Program-made: the position numbers and the translations under genes
Notes under the pieces: generated by a model
What the model saw: only the letters and a program-made list of their open reading frames with translations
What the model was told of the DNA's origin: nothing
Databases searched by the model: none
Shown: positions 6,777-12,384 of the stretch, piece after piece
Position numbering within the stretch: the stretch's first letter is position 1
Layout: every line of letters starts with the position of its first letter
From: Coriobacteriales bacterium
GTDB taxonomy: Bacteria; Actinomycetota; Coriobacteriia; Coriobacteriales; JAEZZM01
NCBI GenBank assembly: GCA_029983705.1
Contig: JASBYZ010000039.1
Span: forward strand, 1 to 12,384
Reading direction: 5' to 3'
Length of the DNA stretch: 12,384 nucleotides

Positions 6777-7583
6777 CTAACGAGCAAAGAGCTCATCAAA
6801 TTCAGCTAAGATTTCTAGCCCCTTAGAGCAGCCAATTCTTGTAGCCCCCGCATTTATAAACTTAACTACAGATTCAAGGTCGCGAATACCACCTGAGGCT
6901 TTGATTTGACAGCTTGGCTCTTTAGTTTGAGACATAAGCACCACATCATGAAGGTCTGCGCCGTGAGAACTAAAGCCAGTTGAGGTCTTAATAAAGTCAA
7001 CACCTATTGAAGAGATTAAATCACTAGCAATACAAATCTCTTCATCACTTAACTCAGAGCACTCTAAGATAACTTTAAACACTAATCCTTGGTGGTCGTG
7101 CTCATGCTCTTCTTCGTCCTCATCGTCAAACTCATCGTGTGCATATAGATAATCCCAAGCATTAAGCGCAGAGGTGTACACGCGCTCCACATGCTCTTTT
7201 ACAAAGTCATACTCTTTTGCTTTTAAAGCTCCGTAAGGCATGACCATATCTATCTCATCAACGCCGTCTTCAAGCAAATTAATTGCCTGCATTGATAAGC
7301 TATCAGCATCCTCAAAGCCAAGAGGAAAATTAATCACACTACAGACCTTAGTTTCAGAGTCTGCGAGGCACTCAAGTGCAAGAGGCACCACTAGAGGAGG
7401 CACACACAAGCTCGCAAAACCTTGGTCTTTTGATGCTTCAATCCATTTTTTATACGCATCAAAACCAAGCTGTGGATTTAAGAGAGTTTGGTCAATCATT
7501 TGAGCGAGCTCATGACGAAGCTCTTCTGGACTCGATGTTTCTGCATCCAAAAATATGGTTGAAACCTCTTCTTTTGTGAGCAT
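6777..7583 (-). CDS. deoC: Deoxyribose-phosphate aldolase, with acidic/His-rich insertion
   Basis: Cleaves 2-deoxyribose 5-phosphate to glyceraldehyde 3-phosphate and acetaldehyde in deoxynucleoside catabolism, via a Schiff base on a TIM barrel. The 268 residues (bacterial relatives are often nearer 220-260) carry IDQTLL (30-35), LCVPP (59-63), VINFPLGF (83-90), DEIDMV (109-114), KVILECSEL (170-178), DFIKTSTGF (196-204), IKASGGIRD (227-235) and ATRIGCS (247-253). Asp112, Lys199 and Lys228 match the catalytic Asp, Schiff-base Lys and the second Lys of the family, so activity is likely. About residues 149-164 form a run of Asp, Glu and His just before the KVILE strand that the core fold does not need. 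The N-terminal 25 residues also precede the usual start of homology. The ATG lies 6 nt after the era stop. Its place among era and recO is not explained by pathway. Confidence 0.93.
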   Translation of the reverse strand: MLTKEEVSTIFLDAETSSPEELRHELAQMIDQTLLNPQLGFDAYKKWIEASKDQGFASLCVPPLVVPLALECLADSETKVCSVINFPLGFEDADSLSMQAINLLEDGVDEIDMVMPYGALKAKEYDFVKEHVERVYTSALNAWDYLYAHDEFDDEDEEEHEHDHQGLVFKVILECSELSDEEICIASDLISSIGVDFIKTSTGFSSHGADLHDVVLMSQTKEPSCQIKASGGIRDLESVVKFINAGATRIGCSKGLEILAEFDELFAR

Positions 7584-7589
7584 TAGATT

Positions 7590-8498
7590 CTACAACCCTT
7601 CTCCGTAACCAAATCTCCTAATTTGATTAGCGTCTCGTCTCCAGTCTTTTTTGATTTTTACACGCAAATCTAAAAAGACTTTATTACCAAGCATATGCTC
7701 AAGATTTTTTCGGGCCTCACTACCAATCTCTTTAATAAGTGAGCCACCCTTTCCAATAATAATTCCCTTTTGAGAGTCACGCTCAACATAGATTGTTGCA
7801 TAAATTGATGAGAGATCTTTTTTCTCGTTATAGTTCATGTCATCAATTGAGACACCAACCGCGTGTGGCACCTCATCGCGGGTTAAGAGTAAAACTTTTT
7901 CTCTAATAAATTCAGAGATTAAGACCTCTATAGGCTGGTCAGTTTTAGTTCCTTCTGGAAACCACCTTGGACCAAGCGGAAGCGCGGTCTCGATTAGTTT
8001 AAGACACTCATCAATCCCCTCTTGATTTTGGGCAGACACAGCCACGCTTGCATCAAAGTTAAAGTAATCACCTGCCTCATCAATTTGTTTTTGAATAGCC
8101 TCAGCATCTGCTAAATCAGTTTTAGTCACAATTAAAAGCCGGTAGCAGGAAAGTTTTTTAAGCGCATCAAGCACCCACTTATCTCCTGAGCCAAAGGGCT
8201 TTGAGGCGTCAAGACAAAAGGCAACAATATCAATATCTTCTAAGCTTTTTATAGCAGAGCGGTTAAGTTCTTCTCCTAAGGCATCATGGGGTTTATGGAG
8301 GCCAGGAGTATCAACAAAAATAATTTGAGCATCATCACTATCATAGATTGCTCTAAATTTATGGCGAGTAGTTTGAGGGGTATTAGAAGTGATTGCTAAC
8401 TTCTCGCCCATAATTGCATTAATAAGAGATGATTTACCAGCATTTGGTCTGCCTACCAGACTTACAAAGCCACTTCTAAAATCACTTTCTCCAAACAC
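7590..8498 (-). CDS. era: GTPase Era, 16S rRNA maturation factor
   Basis: A Ras-like GTPase with a KH domain that binds the 3' end of 16S rRNA and helps 30S assembly. In 302 residues it shows G1 GRPNAGKS (16-23), the switch region TPQTTRHK (40-47), G3 DTPGLHKP (63-70), G4 TKTD (125-128, with Thr replacing the usual Asn, as seen in some members), G5 SAQN (155-158), and a C-terminal KH domain with GIIIGKGGSLIKEIG (245-259) and LDLRVKIKKDWRRD (276-289). The N-terminus MFGESDFRSGFVSLVG places the start at a GTG at 8498, 15 nt after the dgkA stop; the only Shine-Dalgarno is a weak GGA. No better in-frame start was found. It sits with ybeY, another 16S rRNA 3'-end factor, as in many bacteria. Confidence 0.98.
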   Translation of the reverse strand: MFGESDFRSGFVSLVGRPNAGKSSLINAIMGEKLAITSNTPQTTRHKFRAIYDSDDAQIIFVDTPGLHKPHDALGEELNRSAIKSLEDIDIVAFCLDASKPFGSGDKWVLDALKKLSCYRLLIVTKTDLADAEAIQKQIDEAGDYFNFDASVAVSAQNQEGIDECLKLIETALPLGPRWFPEGTKTDQPIEVLISEFIREKVLLLTRDEVPHAVGVSIDDMNYNEKKDLSSIYATIYVERDSQKGIIIGKGGSLIKEIGSEARKNLEHMLGNKVFLDLRVKIKKDWRRDANQIRRFGYGEGL

Positions 8499-8513
8499 AA
8501 GATATCATCCAAT

Positions 8514-8882
8514 CTAAAAAAAGAGAGCTCTCACAATTAAGATGAGCTCTATTAAAAGCGATATGATACTTAAAACAAGGACTGCACCAGCACAGATATC
8601 CTTAGTTCTACCAGCCATTGTATTATATTCAGGACTCACTAAGTCAACAAGCGTTTCTATGGCCGAGTTAAAGAGTTCACCTGCTAGTACCAGGCCAATC
8701 AAAATAAAGGTAACAATCCAACCCAGTGCGTCAAAGCCTAAGAGCAGGGCAATAACTACTGCTAAGACAGCAAGCGCAAGCATTATCTTAAAGTTTCGCT
8801 CGTGTTTAAGGACATAAAAGATACCTTTAAAGGCACAGCAAAATGATTTTATAAAGCTAACTCTTGTGCCGTCAGGTTTCAT
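8514..8882 (-). CDS. dgkA: Diacylglycerol/undecaprenol kinase family membrane protein
   Basis: Small integral membrane lipid kinase; Gram-positive relatives mostly phosphorylate undecaprenol, so salvage of the cell-wall lipid carrier is the likely role, though diacylglycerol cannot be excluded. The 122 residues show the family pattern: HERNFKI (27-33), GELFNSAIETLVDLV (68-82) with Glu69, Asn72 and Glu76, and GRTKDICAGAVLV (91-103). Three hydrophobic segments are visible, roughly 33-50, 54-70 and 96-118. An amphipathic N-terminal stretch precedes them. The ATG at 8882 has AAGGA 11 nt upstream and another AAGG too close to the start, so initiation strength is uncertain. It lies between ybeY (19-nt gap) and era (15-nt gap), a placement typical of clostridia and bacilli. 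Confidence 0.93.
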   Translation of the reverse strand: MKPDGTRVSFIKSFCCAFKGIFYVLKHERNFKIMLALAVLAVVIALLLGFDALGWIVTFILIGLVLAGELFNSAIETLVDLVSPEYNTMAGRTKDICAGAVLVLSIISLLIELILIVRALFF

Positions 8883-8901
8883 ACCTTAAAACATCCTTAG
8901 C

Positions 8902-9369
8902 TTAAGCATGTTTTTGTGCGTAAGCATTAAGAATTTCATCCTCAAGTGCCTCCATAATCTCAGCCTCATCATCTTCCATATGATCATAGCCAAGTAGGTG
9001 CAAAAGACCGTGGATAAGCATGAAATTCATTTCATCTTGAGTAGTGTTTCCAAACTCTGGAGCCTGAGCATTTACAACATCAACTGCTAAGATAATATCG
9101 CCCAAAAGATCTTCTTCGACCTCTATATCCTCTTGTTCAAGTGCATCATCAGTATTTTCTATCTGGGCAAATGAGAGAACATCAGTTGGGCTATCAATGC
9201 CTCTATAGTCGCGATTTAATTGATGAACCTCTTTTGCATCAGTAAGTACTACTGAAACTTCAGTTGATTCTTTTTTATTCAAATAGCTAAGGGCAAAGCT
9301 TAGTAGCTCTTCAATTTGTTCATGGCTTAGATATGTTTGCTCGACCTTATCGAGAATATAAATTTCCAT
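8902..9369 (-). CDS. ybeY: Endoribonuclease YbeY, rRNA maturation factor
   Basis: A zinc-dependent single-strand endoribonuclease (UPF0054) involved in 16S rRNA 3'-end maturation and ribosome quality control. The 155-residue protein contains the conserved NRDYRGIDSPTDVLSFA (52-68, with Arg56) and the zinc motif HGLLHLLGYDH at 120-130, giving His120, His124 and His130. LGDIILA (89-95) is also typical. An acidic loop with many Asp and Glu at about 73-87 separates the two conserved blocks. The ATG at 9369 directly abuts the phoH stop (TAAATG), suggesting coupled translation; a GAGGAG lies about 11 nt upstream inside phoH. Position next to phoH and era supports the ribosome maturation role. Confidence 0.97.
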   Translation of the reverse strand: MEIYILDKVEQTYLSHEQIEELLSFALSYLNKKESTEVSVVLTDAKEVHQLNRDYRGIDSPTDVLSFAQIENTDDALEQEDIEVEEDLLGDIILAVDVVNAQAPEFGNTTQDEMNFMLIHGLLHLLGYDHMEDDEAEIMEALEDEILNAYAQKHA

Positions 9370-10383
9370 TTAGTCTAATGACTCCTCTTCTGAATGAGCG
9401 CGTCTAAAACTTCTTTTGGCACGCTTAGGCTCGCTAGCCTCTTCATACTTTTTATATGCGTCTACAATTTTAGCAACTAGAGAGTGCCTTACCACATCGG
9501 ATGCGCTCATTTCACAGAAAGCTACGCCTTCGATGCCCTCTAAAATATCTTTAATGGTTTTAAGACCTGAGACACCATGAGGCAGGTCAAGTTGGGTGAT
9601 ATCTCCAGTTACTACAAACTTAGAATTAAAGCCCATACGAGTTAAAAACATCTTCATCTGTTCTGGCGTGGTATTTTGTGCCTCATCTAAAATTACAAAG
9701 GCATCATTTAAGGTTCTGCCGCGCATATAGGCAAGCGGCGCAATTTCTATGACGCCTGATTCAATTAAGGAGTTACCTTTTTCCATATCAGTCATGTCAA
9801 ATAAGGCATCGTAGAGCGGGCGTACATATGGATCCACTTTTTCTTGGAGTGTACCTGGTAAAAAGCCTAAAGACTCGCCAGCCTCTACAACAGGACGAGT
9901 AAGGACAATACGCCCTACTTCTTTTCTTTTAAGCGCACCTACCGCCATGGCCATAGCAAGGTAGGTTTTACCAGTACCTGCAGGGCCTATTCCAAAGGTA
10001 AGAGTGTTCTTTTTAATTGCATCAGCATACTTTTTTTGGCCCGCAGTCTTTGGTCTAATTGCGCGCCCTCTATAGGTAAGTAAGATGTCATCTCTTAGTA
10101 CATTAGGAGAAAACTCTTGATCTTGGATAAGTTTAATAGCATGTGAGACATAACTCTTAGAAGGAGTTTCTCCGCTCTCAACCATCTTAATCATGTCTGA
10201 AAATAGCGAGGTGAGCGTTTGAACCTCTTCTGCCTTGCCTTTAAGGTGTACGAGATTTCCCCTCACCGTAATTTGTGCAGAAAAGTTATCTTCAATTTCT
10301 CGTAAGATCTCATCGCCCACGCCAACGATTTTTGCCATGTCTAAACTGCCTGGTACGGTAAGCTGAATTTCAGTTGATGACAA
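9370..10383 (-). CDS. phoH: PhoH-like ATPase/RNA-binding protein, TTG start
   Basis: A PhoH/PhoL-family P-loop ATPase, cytoplasmic, probably linked to RNA or ribosome processing through its steady association with ybeY; the exact activity is unsettled. With the TTG start at 10383 the protein has 337 residues. It opens with a small KH-like domain ending in ITVRGNLVHLKG (about 38-49), then Walker A GPAGTGKT (133-140), TRPVVEAGESLGFLPG (162-177), Walker B VILDEAQN (230-237) and VVTGDITQLDLP (257-268). An Arg/Lys-rich tail ends it. An ATG frame is open 39 codons further upstream and would overlap mtaB by 53 nt, but that segment does not resemble the family. The TTG has AAGGGAG 6 nt upstream, and the family N-terminus begins there. 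It is followed by ybeY with no gap. Confidence 0.94.
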   Translation of the reverse strand: MSSTEIQLTVPGSLDMAKIVGVGDEILREIEDNFSAQITVRGNLVHLKGKAEEVQTLTSLFSDMIKMVESGETPSKSYVSHAIKLIQDQEFSPNVLRDDILLTYRGRAIRPKTAGQKKYADAIKKNTLTFGIGPAGTGKTYLAMAMAVGALKRKEVGRIVLTRPVVEAGESLGFLPGTLQEKVDPYVRPLYDALFDMTDMEKGNSLIESGVIEIAPLAYMRGRTLNDAFVILDEAQNTTPEQMKMFLTRMGFNSKFVVTGDITQLDLPHGVSGLKTIKDILEGIEGVAFCEMSASDVVRHSLVAKIVDAYKKYEEASEPKRAKRSFRRAHSEEESLD

Positions 10384-10389
10384 ATTACA

Positions 10390-10396
10390 CTCCCTT
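10390..10396 (-). promoter_or_regulatory. phoH: Ribosome binding site supporting the TTG start of phoH
   Basis: AAGGGAG on the minus strand, 6 nt ahead of the TTG at 10383-10381. The upstream in-frame ATG at 10500, inside mtaB, lacks a comparable site, so this element decides the start. Confidence 0.7.
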
Positions 10397-10447
10397 ATCT
10401 TGACCCTTACGTCTGTCTTAGATAATACTTTCCCTAGATGAGCGTAA

Positions 10448-11737
10448 TTATAACGAGTAGGCCGGGCCCAAGTAGTGGGCAATAATTTGTCCCTGCTCAT
10501 TTATTGAATCAAACTGAGCAAGCACGAGGTCTCCTACCTGAACACTCTCATCCAAATTTGAAACCTTTACCTTGTGATAGCTCTCAGAGGTACCCTGGCC
10601 CTTGTGCTCAATGATTACTGCCTCTTTTGAGCCAAGTCGCCTCTCGGCATCTTCAAGGCGCATTTCATCAGAGAGCTCCCTCATACGTTTTGCACGCTCA
10701 GAAATTACCTGACTAGGAACTTGGTCTTTTCTTGCTGCGGCGATTGTGCCTTGACGCTTTGAATATCTAAAGACATGAATTTTGCTAAAGCCCATCTCTT
10801 TACAAAAGTTAAAGGACTCTAAAAAGTCTTCATCGCTCTCGCCTGGAAAGCCCACAATTACATCGGTTGATAAGGCCATATCCGGAAGCTTCTCTTTAAG
10901 CTTTAAAACAATTTCTCTAAATTGACGAGCCGTATAAATGCGGGCCATTTCTTTGAGCGTTTTTTCTGAACCCGACTGAAGCGACATGTGTAAATGCTGG
11001 CAAATTCTATGTGAGTTGGTCTTTATGGTGTCGATAAGTTCATCCGTTACATCAAGCGGCTCAATTGATGAGAGACGAAGGCGCTTAATATCTGTTTTAT
11101 CTAAGATAAGTTTAATAAGGCTCGATAAATTAAGGGTCTTACCCTCATACTCGTAGCTATATGAACCAAGGTTGATACCGGTAAGCACCATTTCTTCAGC
11201 ACCCGCACCAACTGCCTTATTAACCCTTTCAAGTATAAGATCAGGCTTATATGAAACTGCTTTTCCGCGCGCCTTCCAAATAATGCAGTAGGTGCACCTA
11301 TTATCACAGCCATCTTGAATTTTAAGACCCAGACGCCTCGTGCCCAAATCTTCCTTTGAAATGCTTGGACTTTGGTAGGCATCCTCATCAAAGTCATCAT
11401 CTTCTTCTGTGGCCTGAGAGGTGATATAGGAAACGATTTCCTGTTTAAACAGGTATACCTCCACATTGTCAGCCAAAGCTTCAAGCTCTTCTTTATGAAG
11501 CATCGCCGAGCAGCCCGTTACGTATACCTTTGGATGAGCGGGAAGTGAGGCGAGGTGGCGCACTGATTTGCGCGTCTTTTTATCAGCCTCTTGAGTAACC
11601 GAACAAGTATTTAAGATGATGGCCTGAGCATCTTCTTCTTGCACAATGTGATGACCTAAGTCTTCTAGCTCGACAATAAACTGGTCAGACTCTACCCTAT
11701 TAACTTTGCATCCAAGATTTACAACACTAACTCTCAA
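10448..11737 (-). CDS. mtaB: tRNA (N6-threonylcarbamoyladenosine(37)-C2)-methylthiotransferase, TTG start
   Basis: A radical-SAM methylthiotransferase that converts t6A37 to ms2t6A37 in tRNAs reading ANN codons. The 429 residues show an N-terminal UPF0004 domain with NLGCKVN (7-13; Cys10), NTCSVT (43-48; Cys45) and VTGCSA (73-78; Cys76) holding one [4Fe-4S] cluster, the radical-SAM core with Cys144, Cys148 and Cys151 (CDNRCTYC), TGINLGSY, LSSIEP, LHMSLQSGS and DVIVGFPGE, and a C-terminal TRAM-like region from about 365. GCKVN points to MtaB rather than MiaB. The motif after the last cysteine reads IIWKARG where most relatives have IIPxARG. An acidic linker at 111-120 precedes the core. The start is TTG at 11737 with AAAGGA 5 nt upstream, 12 nt after the dnaJ stop. 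Confidence 0.92.
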   Translation of the reverse strand: MRVSVVNLGCKVNRVESDQFIVELEDLGHHIVQEEDAQAIILNTCSVTQEADKKTRKSVRHLASLPAHPKVYVTGCSAMLHKEELEALADNVEVYLFKQEIVSYITSQATEEDDDFDEDAYQSPSISKEDLGTRRLGLKIQDGCDNRCTYCIIWKARGKAVSYKPDLILERVNKAVGAGAEEMVLTGINLGSYSYEYEGKTLNLSSLIKLILDKTDIKRLRLSSIEPLDVTDELIDTIKTNSHRICQHLHMSLQSGSEKTLKEMARIYTARQFREIVLKLKEKLPDMALSTDVIVGFPGESDEDFLESFNFCKEMGFSKIHVFRYSKRQGTIAAARKDQVPSQVISERAKRMRELSDEMRLEDAERRLGSKEAVIIEHKGQGTSESYHKVKVSNLDESVQVGDLVLAQFDSINEQGQIIAHYLGPAYSL

Positions 11738-11742
11738 GCTTA

Positions 11743-11748
11743 TCCTTT
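11743..11748 (-). promoter_or_regulatory. mtaB: Ribosome binding site for the TTG start of mtaB
   Basis: AAAGGA on the minus strand, 5 nt before the TTG at 11737-11735, in the 12-nt gap after dnaJ. The conserved N-terminus (VSVVNLGCKVN) begins right after this TTG, and no ATG is available nearby. Confidence 0.65.
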
Positions 11749-11749
11749 A

Positions 11750-12384
11750 CTAATTAAAGGCATCTCTAAACTTTTGCCAAGGACTTCTCGTGTCTTCGTA
11801 ATCCTCACCAAAGGTTTCTGCCAGCTCTTCTAAGAGCTCACGTTGACGTTTGTTTAATTTAGTAGGTATCTCAATGTCAAGGTGAACATGGAGGTTACCA
11901 CGCTCTTCACTTCTTAGTTTAGGCATACCAAAGCCTTTTACCTCAACAATTTGGTCATCTTGGGCACCCTCAGGAACTTCAACCTCAATGTACTCATCAG
12001 GCAAAATGCCCTTTACTTTGATAGTTCCACCTAAGGCTGCCTTAGCAATTGAAATTTTTGCACGGGTAAGCAGGTCATCTTTGGTACGCTCAAAGAATTT
12101 ATTCTCTTCAATTTGAACGGTAACTAAAAGATCTCCAGCAGGAGCTCCTCTAAGTCCTGCCTCACCAAAGTTTGAAACCTTAAGCTGCTGACCATGTCTA
12201 ATACCTTTAGGAACCTGTACGCTTACATGTTCTCTATCTGGAACGCGACCCTGTCCATCGCACTCAGGACAAGGATTATTAATCTTTTTACCACTACCGT
12301 GACAATCAGGACAGGTAGTTTGTGTTTGCATGGTTCCTAAGAAGGTTTGCTGAACGCTTACAACCCTTCCTGAACCATGACAGG
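11750..12384 (-). CDS. dnaJ: Chaperone DnaJ, N-terminal part cut by the window edge
   Basis: Hsp40 co-chaperone that binds unfolded protein and stimulates DnaK ATPase. Only the last 210 codons are in the window; the frame is open to the right edge, so the J domain and Gly/Phe region lie outside. Visible are CxGxG-type zinc repeats: the end of one (CHGSG at the edge), CPDCHGSGK, and CPECDGQGR, followed by the C-terminal peptide-binding domains (VSVQVPKGIRHGQQL, GDLLVTVQIEENKFFERTKDDL, GTIKVKGI) and a C-terminal dimerisation stretch. An internal ATG at 12331 is not the start, since the zinc-finger homology continues upstream of it. It is the most upstream visible gene of the mtaB-to-recO run. 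With J domain unseen, assignment to DnaJ rather than a CbpA type rests on the zinc fingers, which CbpA lacks. Confidence 0.94.
   Translation of the reverse strand, partial: CHGSGRVVSVQQTFLGTMQTQTTCPDCHGSGKKINNPCPECDGQGRVPDREHVSVQVPKGIRHGQQLKVSNFGEAGLRGAPAGDLLVTVQIEENKFFERTKDDLLTRAKISIAKAALGGTIKVKGILPDEYIEVEVPEGAQDDQIVEVKGFGMPKLRSEERGNLHVHLDIEIPTKLNKRQRELLEELAETFGEDYEDTRSPWQKFRDAFN

Noticed and set aside
7958..8498. Thr in place of Asn in the Era G4 motif as a sign of a defective GTPase
   Set aside because: TKxD is a known tolerated variant in GTPases and all other G motifs and the KH domain are intact.
10447..10452. Perfect TATAAT on the minus strand at the mtaB stop, as a possible internal promoter for phoH
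   Set aside because: No acceptable -35 box is found at 15-19 nt and there is no extended -10 TG; it overlaps a stop codon context that could give it by chance.
10466..10480. 5-bp GC-rich hairpin near the end of mtaB as a terminator
   Set aside because: The stem is within coding sequence, is short, and no T run follows.
1..12384. Search for CRISPR arrays, insertion sequences, tRNA genes, defence genes or prophage
   Set aside because: No spaced direct repeats, transposase motifs, cloverleaf-like segments or atypical cargo were seen; nearly all sequence is accounted for by conserved housekeeping genes.

Overview
The window is a compact housekeeping segment in which every supportable gene lies on the minus strand, so transcription runs from high to low coordinates. 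Base composition is on the AT-rich side. The order rpsO, pnp, M16 peptidase, dapB is a classic actinobacterial arrangement, while the dgkA-type kinase and mtaB in a dnaJ/phoH/ybeY/era/recO run look more clostridial. A low-GC actinobacterium of the class Coriobacteriia (Atopobium-like) fits this mixture best. This is an inference from gene order and composition, not a database result.

Right block (12384 to 5977): the 3' part of dnaJ, cut by the window edge, followed by mtaB, phoH, ybeY, dgkA, era, deoC and recO. Gaps are very short (0 to 19 nt, and 64 nt before phoH once its start is corrected), so this looks like one operon. It joins protein folding (DnaJ), tRNA modification (MtaB), 16S rRNA maturation and ribosome quality control (YbeY, Era, and PhoH by association), lipid carrier phosphorylation (DgkA) and recombinational repair (RecO). 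A deoxyribose-phosphate aldolase sits as an outsider between era and recO. MtaB and PhoH appear to start with TTG and Era with GTG.

Middle block (5976 to 3104): rpsO with its own candidate promoter and a strong intrinsic terminator, then pnp with a hairpin-rich leader and its own terminator. Left block (about 3082 to 1): a candidate promoter with a small inverted repeat, then M16 peptidase, dapB and lysC, tightly packed (8 nt overlap, then direct TAA/ATG abutment). The lysC frame runs off the left edge. DapB and LysC both serve the lysine/diaminopimelate pathway.

No RNA gene, mobile element, CRISPR array, prophage remnant or gene-free stretch over 300 bases is seen. I found no convincing undescribed system. 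The points worth a second look are small: unusual residues in the MtaB radical-SAM motif, an acidic/histidine insertion in DeoC, the pnp leader hairpins, an inverted repeat at the M16 promoter, and start-codon corrections for phoH, rpsO and dapB.
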